Shown: positions 12,315 through 23,515 of the stretch, piece by piece
How positions within the stretch are numbered: the stretch's first letter is position 1
How the letters are laid out: each line of letters begins with the position of its first letter
Source of the DNA: Lineus longissimus
Lineage: Eukaryota; Nemertea; Pilidiophora; Heteronemertea; Lineidae
Assembly (NCBI RefSeq): GCF_910592395.1
Contig: NC_088308.1
Coordinates: 7,331,001 to 7,395,000 of the forward strand
Direction of reading: 5' to 3'
DNA length: 64,000 nucleotides
Translations under genes and position numbers: made by a program
The notes under the pieces: model-generated
Told to the model about the DNA's origin: nothing
Database searches by the model: none
The model's input: only the letters and a program-made list of their open reading frames with translations

Positions 12315-14580
12315 ATGGAGATGCCTTGGGTAGCAGAAAACATCTCGTCCGTCGTCTTGCTGCAGTCTGACCTGATTGTGACAACAACCGAAAACCCAGA
12401 CCTCTCTAACCTGAAACTCGTACATTACCTGTGGACTCGCTTTATGTGGATGATCATTGTTATCTTCGGCATCCCGGGGAACATTTTGTCGATTTGTGTC
12501 ACCCTACAACAGCGGAACAGGCGAATTTCAACTTGTGTTTACATGACTGGACTTGCGTGTGCAGATACGATGGTCCTCATAGAGGCCGTGTGGGGCCACG
12601 TTTTGCCCTTCTGGAATTCCGAAAAACCAACAGAATTTGAAATGCAGTAAGTGTTTCCCCTTCAGGTTATTAAGTTCAGCGGACTGGGTGTACGTGTATT
12701 TTGCTTGACTCCCAGTCCGTGTAGTACCCGTGCGATCATCTCACACGGCGGATAGTCAGGGGCCCTTTCGCCTCGCTTCAGAACGCGGTGCGGCAAAATA
12801 AATGTGGCGTCTCGTTCTAAAATACGGCGAGTCGACCCATGAGTATTTCAGCAGACGCCAGGTGTAACTACAAATCTATCTCGTCGGACTTCATTCGGAA
12901 TGGTGATCGAATAGCAGAGTGCATGCTCGGAAGCTGCAAGTTTACCGCACGGCATGCCGATCTATCGGCGTTGTTCGATGTATCCCTTCTGGCGACAGAA
13001 ACGTTAATAGGATTGTCGCACACCGCCTGTGATTTGGCATGCCGCACGGACGAGTAGCGGTAAAACGCGGACGAGTGCGCGCCAGGCATTATTTCTGACC
13101 AATGCAACCGTCGTCACAGTCTATGAACAAAATACTAACGTACGATTCTAACTTCTATCATATTGTCAATTCCAGACTAATGTGGTTCCAAGCCTGGGCC
13201 TTCGGAATCTTGTCGGGATTCTTATTGACGGAGATGACCATTGACAGATTGATCGTAGTCAGATTCCCATTGGCCGCTCCCTCAATCTGCACGACGAGAC
13301 GGGCAAAGTTTACCGTCGCTATCACATTCTTTTTCGCGATGGCGCTAAATATTTATATCTTCTTTACGTTTAAGTATGTGAACGAGGAAGGTGAGTTCTG
13401 ATTATCGAAGTTGAAATCCAGGCTTTTACCCGGTACCGCTTTTGCAGCTTATGTCACTGTGAGGCGGACACGCTACGATGTTGTCGCATTGCGCGTTCGA
13501 TAAACTGCCGCGGACAGCCAGTCGTGTGACAAAGTCGCGGTGTGTGTATGCCTGGCAATCATGACAAAACTAAAGGTATAGATGCGGCGTTAATATTTCA
13601 TGGCCACAAAGCTCGATTCATCCAATTAATGGACACGTCAGCGCTCCGCCGCGGCCAAATAAACGCACTGGCCTGGCTGCACCGCACACTGACAACTGAT
13701 ATTATGTCCCCCGTAGGTCAGTTTTAGGAATGCATGCAACCTTTTACATCGCCTCGCCAATGTCGGACTTGAAAAGACTACTGACACATAGCTTTCATAA
13801 GACCTGGATCCCCCAGTCCGACTGTTCCCCATTACCCGCCAAGGCGTTGGGTAAGCCTCGTATGATGGGGGAGGGGGAGGGGGAGGGGGGAGGGGAGGGG
13901 TCTATCATCAAGTTTGGATGGACCAAGCAAAGTCCGTGGCCAAACGTACCTATATAGGTTCGCCGCAGACAGCGAAAATACCAAGTACCCAGATGAATAA
14001 ATTATCGTCGCCTGTGGCGGACCTAAGGGACCGTATTTATCGTTTATGATGTCTTGCAGGGGGTGAAGGAGGAGAGGTTATTCGGATGTCCGTTGACGAC
14101 AAAGCCTTGGAGACATTTGGGATGTTGGTGCCACTTATTTTTGGTACCTTCCTACCATTTGCCATCATTGTATTCTGTAATATCTGGATTATCTATACCC
14201 TTCACGCGGCGTCCAGGAAGAGTGTGGCAATGGGAGTTGGCCAGGACGGGCAGAAATCCAGAGAGAAGGAGGCCCGTTATCTCACCAAGATGCTCATCAT
14301 AGTTTGTTTTGCGTATGTTGTCACATCGATCCCGTACAGACTACACGATCTCCTCATGGGAGTCCCGAGTATTAGTGCCCATTACGATTTGAGCGACCCC
14401 TATTGGAGGTTAAGGTACAGTGCGCAGAACTACATCCTGCATCACTTGTGGGAATGGAACTATGCAGTGAACTTTTACCTCTATTGTATCGGAGGGGGCA
14501 AGAGATATCGCCAGGACGTGCGAATTATACTGGAAAGGATCATGTTTTACCTCAGGATGGAAAAGAAGGGAAAAGATTAA
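12315..14580 (+). CDS. Class A (rhodopsin-like) GPCR, copy A
   Basis: Three exons: 12315-12646, 13176-13390, 14060-14580, with phases 2 and 1 that join cleanly; 355 aa. The start is the ATG in LMEMPW, conserved in copy B. A short N-terminus has the glycosylation site NIS. TM1 carries GIPGNILSI, TM2 LACADT, TM3 ends TIDRLIVV (DRL in place of DRY), TM5 has the usual Pro (GTFLPFAIIVFCN), TM6 CFAYVVTSIPY, TM7 NFYLY in place of NPxxY, followed by a basic helix 8. This looks like an invertebrate peptide-type receptor (FMRFamide or sex-peptide receptor-like). The usual TM3 and ECL2 cysteines are both absent. Ligand unknown. Splice phase agreement and the paralog at 16072-18099 make the model strong. 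Confidence 0.88.
13865..13900 (+). repeat. G-rich tract in the second intron of receptor copy A
   Basis: An almost pure run of GGGGGA-type repeats with more than four G-runs, able in principle to form a G-quadruplex on the plus strand. The matching position in copy B (near 17400-17440) lacks it, so it arose or was lost after the duplication. Confidence 0.7.
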
Positions 14581-15036
14581 CATCCATCAGTAGTAGCGTA
14601 GTTGTGGTTTGGGAACTCTTATCGGTTCCTGGCACCACCGTTCGGGGATCCTTGCTTGACTACCAACAGCTAGGGTAGAATGGGGTATTTGTAGCCCCGG
14701 TTTAATTGTAGCCCCTGCCTATGATATTGATTGATATCCCCATGCATCAAACAACGCATGGTACACACATATATACATGTATATAATATATAGGATTTTC
14801 TAACTTGACGGCTTTATCTTCGAATCTCTTCTGATCGAATATGAGTAACCAGGTCTTCCCATGTTGTGTAGTGTTCCAAGGTTGCGTCACGATGTAGCAC
14901 ACGACGCGCGTGGCCGACATCCTCGGTTGCGTTAACCACTCTATGCCGCTGCAGGAATCTGGAATGCCAAAGTGTTACGAATTCCTTCTGTGGTGTAGCC
15001 TAAACAGACCGAAAAGCAAGGTTTACTTCTTTGCAG

Positions 15037-15153
15037 ATGACCAAAGCGAGCCGGTTCATTTATTCTACTGGGTGTAAACCTGCCTTCATCATCTGGATAA
15101 ACAACCATCTTGACACGGTGGGTGGAGCCGTGTTAGGATTTGAAGTACCTCAG
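15037..15153 (+). pseudogene. Orphan duplicate of tetraspanin exon 7
   Basis: This 117-bp segment copies the tetraspanin exon at 10454-10570, with the upstream intron sequence (from about 14815). It keeps the acceptor (TTCTTTGCAG), an open phase-0 frame with the loop motif TGCKPAF, and a donor (CAG|GTGAAAGG). Substitutions include Asn to Ile in FIIWINNH and Ala to Val or Glu changes later. No other tetraspanin exon follows: the counterpart of exon 8 is deleted. It is most likely a dead passenger of the receptor duplication, though it could still be spliced by read-through. Confidence 0.8.
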
Positions 15154-16071
15154 GTGAAAGGATAATGCGGCTTCTATCATTGTGAAAATGTTGATCATAA
15201 TTCGAAGACGTTGGTTGTCGAATGTCAGAACGTCAGTCTCAATATTTTGTCCGATCATCGAGTTAGTGCTGGATGTGATGAAGACACATTTTTAAAAAAT
15301 GGATCGCTGATGCATTATTGCGCTAGTTTGGGCGATGTGGTAGCACTGAGGTGATGTTGAGCTTGCACGGTGAAATTTAACTCCAGGGGCAGTCCTATCG
15401 TCATCCTATATTCGGCAGTCGTGTTGGAGAGGGACGAGGCCGATGTAACAGTAACAAATGCCCCCCCTGGAAAAAGTGTCCGGCCCTATTGTATTCTGCA
15501 ATATGGTTCTATAGAGAACCTGACCGTCAATAGCTCAGAGATTGAAGCGCATAATAGAATCATTTGTTTCCCGGGCATTCTATCCTAGGACATTTTAAAC
15601 TTCTTCACCGGCCGGCCCACTCTGCGTCCGGAATGTGCGTAAAGTTGGATTTTTTATGAATAGGGATTGGTAAGAAGAGTCAATAGGAACCGAGGACAGG
15701 AACCAAGCATCATGGATAACCCGGGGTCGGTGTGGCTGGTGCAGTCAAGCAAGTGTTTGTATACTTTTGAGACACCCGATGCACGGTCATTGCAATTCGA
15801 TAAATCCAAACTGGTGAAACTATTGATCGCACCACTATTATAGGTTCGAGCTTATATGAAAGGAGTGATCTTAAAGTATTCTGATTTTTAATTTTATATT
15901 AATACCTTGCACAGAAATGCATTGTTCTGTTTATGAGAGTCTCAACTTCATTTAGATTTAAACGCGATTTATAAGAATGACACAAAGCAGTGACTGCAGT
16001 CATCGACGAGGTTGGTATACTAAATGATCATCTCAAAATTGCTCGGAGGGGTCAGCGGCTCAAACAACCTG

Positions 16072-18099
16072 ATGGCGACGTCTTCGGTAGAAAACATCTC
16101 GTCCGTCGTCGCGTTGCAATCTGACCTGATTATGACAGCGACGACAGAAAACCCAGACCTCTCCAACCTGGAACTGGTGCATTACCTGTGGACTCGGTTC
16201 ATGTGGATGATCATTGTCATCTTCGGCATCCCGGGGAACATTTTGTCGATTTGTGTCACCCTACAACAGCGGAACAGGCGAATTTCAACTTGTGTTTACA
16301 TGACTGGACTTGCGTGTGCAGATACGATGGTCCTCATAGAGGCCGTGTGGGGACACGTTTTGATCTTCTGGAAGTCCGAAAAACCAACAGAATTTGAAAT
16401 GCAGTAAGTGTCTTTCCCTTTACGTCATTAAGTTCAGCGGACTGGGTGTGCTTTGCTCGACTCTGGTTATTTTCAATCCGTGTTGAGCACCCGCACGACC
16501 ACGACGGATAGTCAGGGGGCCTTTCACCTCGTTTTGGAACACGGTGCAGCAAAATCAATGTGGCGTCTCGTTTCAAAATGCGGCGAATCCACCCTTGAGT
16601 GTAAAGTTGTAAAGCGGTAAAATTGGAATCGTCGCATCAACTATGAGTCCGCGGCAGGCATTATTTCTGACCAATGCAACTGTCGTCAAAGTCCATGAAA
16701 AAAAATACTAACGATTCGAAGTTCTATCATCATTGTCAATTCCAGACTAATGTGGTTCGAAGCCTGGGCCTTCGGAATCTTGTCAGGATTCTATCTGACG
16801 GAGATGACCATTGACAGATTGATCGTAGTCAGATTCCCATTGGCCGCTCCCTCAATCTGCACGACGAGACGGGCAAAGTTTACCGTCGCTATCACATTCC
16901 TTTTCGCGATGGCGCTGAACATCTATATCTTCTTTACGTTTAAGTATGTGAAAGAGGAAGGTGAGTTCTGTATCATTGAAGTTGAAATCCAGGCTTTTAG
17001 CCGGTACCGCTTTTGCTTGTGTCACTGTGAGGCGGACACGCTGCGATTTTGTCGCATGGCCGCTTTCGATAAACTGCCGCGGACAGCCAGTCGTGTGACA
17101 AAGTCGTGGCGTGTGTGTCTATGCCTGACAATCATGACAAAACTAAAGGTATAGATGCGGCGTTAATATTTCATGGCCACAAAGCTCGATTCATCAATAG
17201 ACGTCAGTGCTACGCCGCGGCCAAATGAACACACTGGCCTGGCTGCACCGCACATTGACAACTGCTATTATGTCCCCCGTTGGTCAGTTTTAGAAATGCA
17301 ACCTTTTACATCGCTGCGCCAATGTCGGACTTGAACAGAGTAGTGAAACATAGCTTTCATAAGACATGGCTCCCCCAGTCCGATTGTCTTCCATCATCCA
17401 TCAAGGCGGTGCGCAAGCCTCGTACCACCCAGAATATCTGCTTTTTGTCTGCACTTGTCAGAGACTCGTAGCTGACATCGAATCGAAATCTAGTAAGTCC
17501 TGGATGGCCTAGACGCATATGCGCCGCCGTGCGACTTGTTGCTATTAAGTGACCATATTGATAGTTTATGATGTCTTGCAGGGGGTGAAGGAGAGGTTAT
17601 TCGGATGTCCGTTGACGACAAAGCCTTGGAGACATTTGGGATGTTGGTGCCACTTATTTTCGGTACCTTCCTACCATTTGCCATCATTGTATTCTGTAAT
17701 ATCTGGATTATCTATACCCTTCACGCGGCATCCAAGAAGAGTGTGGCAATGGGAGTTGGCCAGGACGGGCAGAAATCCAGAGAGAAGGAGGCCCGTTATC
17801 TCACCAAGATGCTCATCATAGTTTGTTTTGCGTATGTTGTCACATCGATCCCGTACAGACTACACGATCTCCTCATGGGAGTCCCGAGTATTAGTGCCCA
17901 TTACGATTTGAGCGACCCCTATTGGAGGTTGAGGTACAGTGCGCAAAACTACATCCTGCACCACTTGTGGGAATGGAACTATGCAGTGAACTTTTATCTC
18001 TATTGTATCGGAGGGGGCAAGAGATATCGCCAGGACGTGCGAATTATACTGGAAAGGATCATGTTTTACCTCAGGACGGCAAAGAAGGGAAGAAATTAA
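16072..18099 (+). CDS. Class A (rhodopsin-like) GPCR, copy B
   Basis: Three exons: 16072-16403, 16746-16960, 17582-18099, with the same phases as copy A; 354 aa from the conserved LM start (LMATSS). An in-frame upstream ATG at 16024 would add 16 residues but matches no frame in copy A, so I prefer 16072. All seven TM segments are intact and nearly identical to copy A. Differences cluster in the extracellular N-terminus, the TM2-TM3 loop (IFWKSEK against PFWNSEK) and one residue deleted in ECL2 (GEGEV against GEGGEV). The DRL and NFYLY variants and the lack of the TM3/ECL2 cysteines are shared. Both copies look functional; different ligand preference is possible but not shown. Confidence 0.87.
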
Positions 18100-19382
18100 C
18101 ATCCATCAACAGCAGCACTGTTGTCATTGAGGAACTCTTGATGATTCCCGACTGAAGCCAGGGCAACTTTTTGAGCATGGGTGTGATGTACTCCTATTTC
18201 CCCAACGGAATGAGCAACATCGACTGGTAGCAGTCTTGTTCAATAAGAAGGACCTGACAGTTCCTGATCGATTTTACAGTAGTATATATGACCCCACACA
18301 AAAGCAGACAAAGAAAGATATCAGCACATAATTATCAAGAATTTCTTTGTATTTTATTACATAAAACACAACTAGGCGATTACTTGTAGATAATAATGAT
18401 GTAAGAAACATGATGCTTTGAGTGTTCTAAAATCGAACACATCTTGATTGCAATGTACCGCAATTGTTTTAAATACATCGCACCCTTTATTGGCCATGAT
18501 GCAATCGTAATTACTTTTAGAGCAGTTTTAGACAGACATTCTTCCTGTCACTATGGTTATCTTGCGACACCGCACTCGGGGTGCATTGCACATCAGAATC
18601 TCGACATGGCACCTAGTTATGGCCAACATTTTAATTCCACCCACACAGGGCCTTTAACACATATTTGGTTCTTGCTTTTTGGACTATCCGATTACCACAT
18701 GTAGTATAACAGAAATGCATATCCTTATAACACCTTCAGGGCCACACCACAATGATCTTGAGTTGCCAAAATCCCATGTTGAGCTCTCTGAAGATGGTGT
18801 GCCGAGTCATTTTCACATTAAAGCCTTTTTGAGCTGGAATTACTGGCTGGAGGAGGGGGAGGGGGGTTTGGTCCACATAGATCAAGGTAGTTTGGGCCAC
18901 AGCCGGAATGAGGGAATGATATGCTGGCCCTGAAGGTGTTAAGGCTACGACTAGCACATCAATGAAATGAACCGATTAGAAAGAGCCAAGGAAATGGCTT
19001 GGAAGACATGATTATTAAATATACAGGTTACCCCAAACCCAAGGACCAGTATACTACGTATTTTATTATAAAGAAGAATAACCAATCCCATATACCATGT
19101 ATACTGATCAAATGCATGTGAATGGCAGGCTCAGCAAGTCTGCCTATCATAAAGTCATTTCATGACAAGTTTATGTATTATCAATAGGCTACACACACCT
19201 GAAAACTAATTTACTCGAAACGAACATCAACAAAAATTCAAGCACAGTTTGTGTTTTCAAATGTACATGATGAAACGAAGTCAGAATGTGATTGTTTTTT
19301 CTCTTGTATTTTTTTATCCCAAACCCTGGCATTTTAGCTGCATGCATTACTTTTAAAGTATTTTTGGTCTACGAGTCCAAAC
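18100..19382. other. Intergenic between convergent receptor B and SHMT
   Basis: Both flanking genes end here, so it holds their 3' UTRs. A MITE-like element occupies 18723-18944. Minus-strand poly(A) candidates for SHMT (TTTATT) lie near 18353 and 19058. No further coding exon is supported. Confidence 0.5.
18723..18944. mobile_element. MITE-like element with ~20-bp terminal inverted repeats
   Basis: The left end CCTTATAACACCTTCAGGGC and the right end GGCCCTGAAGGTGTTAAGG are inverted copies of each other apart from a two-base gap. They bound about 220 bp with no coding capacity, including a G-rich stretch near 18851-18867. This is the form of a non-autonomous DNA transposon. A target site duplication was not clear, and the superfamily is not assigned. 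Confidence 0.55.
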
Positions 19383-22159
19383 CTACAGTACCTCGTGCCC
19401 TGGCATCGGAAACTGCACAGCAAAGTTCTCAACATCTTGTCTCAAAGCCGCAACCTTCTGTTTGGCGACTGGATCACTCGTGACCTTGGTCTTGAAATCC
19501 TTGAGCAGCTTTCCACAGTCTTTGTTTATCTCGATGGCGAGGGCAACTCCTGAAACAAGGAATGAAAGGACTGAATTGCACTGGTACAAGTGATTTGAGT
19601 GCGAGGGTGACTGGAATAGGCCGCCATATGTCATTAAGACTGGTCGTTTATACATTAAAATAATCCAGTCTAGTAATAGAAGGCCAGCGCGACTCACCTC
19701 GGTCAATAAACTCGGCCACTTTTTCAAAGTCGGTCTCTTTCATGTTCCTTGATGTAAGAGCCGGTGACCCCAAGCGGAGCCCGCTGGGTCGGAGGGCACT
19801 CTTATCGCCTGGACACGTGTTCTTATTGACAGCGATACTGATTTCTTCGAGTACGAACTCGGGCCTCGCACCGTCGATTCCCTTGGAACGGAGATCAACA
19901 AGGATCAAGTGATTGTCAGTGCCACCTGGAAACCAGATGTGTATTAGAATATGATAAAAGCAAGGAAATATTATCACAGCTTTTGAAATGGTAGTCTCGC
20001 TCTTTACTCCGTCTCCGGATTGTACATGTAATTGTAGCCCCCTTTACAAACAAGTAATTTTTTCTCAAGAACACGTTATGGTGAATACATATAATATGCA
20101 TGTTAACAGAAAAGCTAGAGACCCTGGTGGTCAATGCACGATTTTACTTTTGCCAAGTGATAGGCTTTGTACAACTGGGTCGTGATTCAAACTCGAATGG
20201 ATATCAAAATACTGTACAATGTAACCCATTCTACTTACCAGTGACTATTTTGTACCCCTTATCGGCTAAATATTTAGCCATGGTCCTACAGTTGGCGACG
20301 GTCTGCTTTTGGTATTCAATAAATGCAGGTTCTGCCGCTTGTTTCAGGGCTACAGCCACCCCAGCAATGGCATGGTTATGTGGACCACCTTGCAGACCAG
20401 GGAAGACGGCATCACTGATGGGCTTTTCCAGATCGTACATGATCTTCTCGCCCTTGGCAGTCACCTTCCTGACACCTGAAAAACACCAATCGCACAGTTA
20501 ACAACATTTTTACTGAGAATGAAAATCAATCCCTTGGCCTTTCAAACAGCCTCTCTAGAGGAGACTCTGATGCTGTTATAGTAAAAAAGTCTCCTGATTA
20601 CAGAGGACATTATGTTATGGAAACAACCTATTTGGGACCAATATCACGGTTATACACAAAAAAGCCAATCTCACTTTAGCATATAGCATACCTTTTCGGT
20701 AGAAAATGATTCCGGAACGCGGCCCCCTTAGTGTCTTATGTGTCGTGCTCGTCACAACATCACAGTATTCAAAAGGGCTATCCATTAACCCTGCAGCAAC
20801 CAATCCGCTGATATGCGCCATGTCAGCCATGACGTATGCTCCATGCTCATCAGCGATCTGGCGGAATCGCTTGTAGTCAAGGTTACGGGAATAACAACTC
20901 ACACCTGAAACGAACATGATTCAAATTTGAATAGGAATGGGTAATAAAACATTGGTTTCAAATATATAAATTGCCTACAGTCTCCCTTTAAGCCATCATG
21001 TCCAATTTCTCGGTCATTCATTTCTAATCAAGCCAAACTGATTTATGCGCAACACTTACATCAGGCGTCAAGCACGTCATACTCATAATCTCGCCACTTG
21101 TAAACCTGGACACAATTTCTAGGTCGGAATTGGCATTCATACAAAGTTATCTAAATTTCTCTCTGCCATTTTTTGATGGCACAAGTGTTGTCTGAAAGTT
21201 TTACCTGCAACAATGAGTTTTGGACGGAAGAGTCTGGCAGTGGTTTCCAACATGTCATAGTCGATCAAGCCAGTTTCCGGGTTCACCTTGTACGGCATGG
21301 ACTCAAAGAAGATGGACGTCGCAGAGATTCTCTTGTTGGCCGTCATAAAACCATGCGTCAAGTGGCCACCATCTGGCAGATCCAGACCCATGATCCTCCC
21401 ATGGGGCTCCACAAGGGCAGTATAAACAGCAAAGTTGGCAGGGGAGCCGGACAGAGGCTGGACATTGACGCCCCACTCTTCTGGGTTGAGGTGGAATGCT
21501 GCCAAGGCTCGTTTCTGGCACAGACTCTCCATTTCGTCAATGAACTGGGCTCCTCCATAGTACCTGCAAAAGAAATTGATTAATCACTAATTCTTCAAGG
21601 CCCAAAACAATGTAACGTATTTAAACCTGAATATTTTTTCAGATGTCTGACTTTTATCTCGACTATCATTGATCATAACGTTGCTCATATAATGAGGACT
21701 CGGCCAACGAACCCCAATTGTTGTTCCAGGGGCTGACAAGCTGGCCCCAGGCAGTGACCGTCCACTGCATGACTCAGTTTTCGACAGCATACCTTGGGAT
21801 GGAAAAAAGCAGACACCGCAGCCGATACAACACCTGCGACTTAGGCCCAGTATTGCAGTAATTCTAAAAAGTTCTTTATGTAATGCTTTAGCTCACCTGT
21901 TTCCCACAGTGCCTTCAGAGTATTTATTATTCAAACACGAGCCAAGAGCTTGCAGCGCTGCCCGGCTCGCAAAGTTCTCCGAAGCAATCAGTTCGAGTCC
22001 TCTCTTCTGACGATCCTTTTCCTTGAGGATGATGTTGTAGATGGCTGGGTCATCAACCTCGAGATTATCCTGAAGATTCCAGCGGTGGGCACCGTCCCCG
22101 CCACCATTCATACACTTGGCGTTGTGGCCATTGGCGAGAGGAGCTTGGTCGACCTCCAT
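19383..22159 (-). CDS. SHMT: Serine hydroxymethyltransferase (cytosolic type)
   Basis: Six coding exons: 21897-22159, 21205-21563, 20692-20904, 20239-20475, 19698-19925, 19383-19549; 488 aa, the normal length. It converts serine and tetrahydrofolate to glycine and 5,10-methylene-tetrahydrofolate, using pyridoxal phosphate. Visible signatures are LIASENF and NKYSEG near the N-terminus, the PLP-binding lysine at about residue 264 in THKTLRGPR, and [11 protein letters not shown] in the C-terminal domain. The N-terminus ([12 protein letters not shown]) is acidic and has no mitochondrial presequence, so the cytosolic form is likely. An acceptor 19 bp before the ATG (exon to 22178) shows a 5' UTR intron; a good donor at 22717-22723 suggests a non-coding first exon starting at 22724. 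An alternative mitochondrial start upstream was not found. Confidence 0.95.
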
Positions 22160-22829
22160 AGTGCGGGATATCTGTTCTCTGCAAAATGATTTTTTTAATG
22201 AATGAATATGTGTAGCTGGTACTAAAGCTGGTTACAACTAGTCCGAATCAGGTTTTCCTGGTTAATGGTTTGAATGACAAAAAATGGTAACAAAACGTGG
22301 CATGTGCCGTTGCTCTCGCCAGCCCATGCATCGACAACCACAACGGGAATCGGATACTGCTCGGTCTCCTTGGAATCTTGCTCCCTCTTCTACCTCGACC
22401 CTTTTTACAATGATTTGACTCCTTACTGACACTTGATTCAGTGGCCTGTGTTCAACTCATGCATTACTTTTAGTAATACATACATACATAGGGCCTACAT
22501 GCATTTATCTATAAGCATGGCCTAAATGCATTTATGCATGTTATTGTTATGACTAAATCGAGTGTCATGCACACTTCGCGGCATGGCGGGAAACCACACA
22601 GAAATAAAAACAAGAAAAGAAACTGTGTTTACAATCGAATCTGTTTATGTCATGATTAACAAATACGCTGTCAGTGTCCTTTGGAGAATGGTGAATGTTA
22701 TGACAACGCAACGATACACTTACGTAACAAGTAAACACAACAAGGCAAGCAAATAACACCAGCAGCACAGACACACAGCTGAACGTATAGAAAGTGAGGC
22801 TGATAGTGGGGCACTTTTGTATTTATTCT

Positions 22830-22970
22830 GGAACTCAACCAATTAGAGGCGACCTATTCATATTGGCCAATCGGTGCCGATGGCTGTAACCAGAAGTGGC
22901 ATCTATCGTGAATAGATGAAACGAAACTAACCGATGTGGCACGTGGCCCGCAATTCCCGCGAAAATATAA
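22830..22970 (-). promoter_or_regulatory. Probable SHMT promoter: CCAAT boxes and E2F-like site
   Basis: CCAAT occurs at 22839-22843 and 22867-22871, with an overlapping inverted ATTGG at 22862-22866, and the E2F-like TTCCCGCGAAAA lies at 22954-22965. They stand just upstream of the putative non-coding first exon of SHMT. CCAAT plus E2F is typical of S-phase genes, and SHMT supplies one-carbon units for nucleotide synthesis. Assignment to SHMT rather than the divergent kinase is an inference. Confidence 0.4.
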
Positions 22971-23339
22971 AATAAAGATAAAACATTGAATGTATGCGCA
23001 CTTCGTCTTCAACTGGAGTACACTCTTGTAAGACTATACTATAATTTCCTGGCGCATGCCTGGTTAAGCTTCAAGTTTATGATTGACTAATTAACTTGAA
23101 GTGACCGAGGATGGGACGTGCCTGTTTTTGTGGCCTATTATGTCGTAGAATGAGTGAGGCATAAAGATAAAGGTTTTGGCGCCAAATGAATTATGTCAGC
23201 AACGGCGGTAGTCACTCATTAGTCATTGTCGTCGCGTCGTTAGATGGATGCTCCTTGCCGACATCACAAACCGAAACGCAAACATTAATTGTCATAAGAA
23301 GGAGGATGTTGATTGCATTGCATTGCATTTATCGGGGCA
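22971..23339. other. Intergenic between SHMT and the kinase
   Basis: No gene seen. It links the putative SHMT promoter with the CRE cluster of the divergent kinase. A short inverted pair (AAGCTTCAAGTT and AACTTGAAGT) lies near 23067-23102. Confidence 0.4.
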
Positions 23340-23406
23340 TGACGTCACACCTCGCACCTGCAGTATGATGACGTCATGACGTTTTATGACGCATATAATG
23401 ACGTCA
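23340..23406 (+). promoter_or_regulatory. Cluster of three palindromic CREs before the kinase gene
   Basis: The full palindrome TGACGTCA occurs at 23340-23347, 23369-23376 and 23399-23406, with half sites TGACG at about 23377 and 23387. The cluster ends 110 bp before the kinase ATG. CREB/CREM proteins bind this sequence, and CREM drives many spermatid genes in mammals, which would suit a testis-type kinase. Binding and expression are inferred. Confidence 0.65.
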
Positions 23407-23515
23407 CTCTTGGCGACACGTTGTTAATGAAACGCCCTGACAACGAGGGACTCCCACACGGCCAAAAAATCGCAAAACTTTCTCGATTCAATTTTTTGTA
23501 ACGGACCAAACAATA

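Larger units (their letters stand above)
10088..18150 (+). repeat. Head-to-tail segmental duplication (two receptor-bearing units)
   Basis: Unit 1 is about 10088-14630 and unit 2 about 14640-18150. Both begin with GTTCGGGGATCCTTGC and end just after the receptor stop codon (AACATCCATCA). Unit 1 begins inside tetraspanin intron 6, so it includes tetraspanin exons 7 and 8 and the receptor. Unit 2 keeps a copy of exon 7 but has lost about 0.7 kb containing exon 8, and has further indels in the receptor introns, making it about 1 kb shorter. Coding parts are almost identical, introns less so. Confidence 0.85.

Noticed and set aside
14054-14302. Alternative frame (FGCPLTTKP) of receptor exon 3
   Set aside because: The phase of exon 2 (one base left over) dictates the other frame, which carries TM5-TM7 through to the stop.
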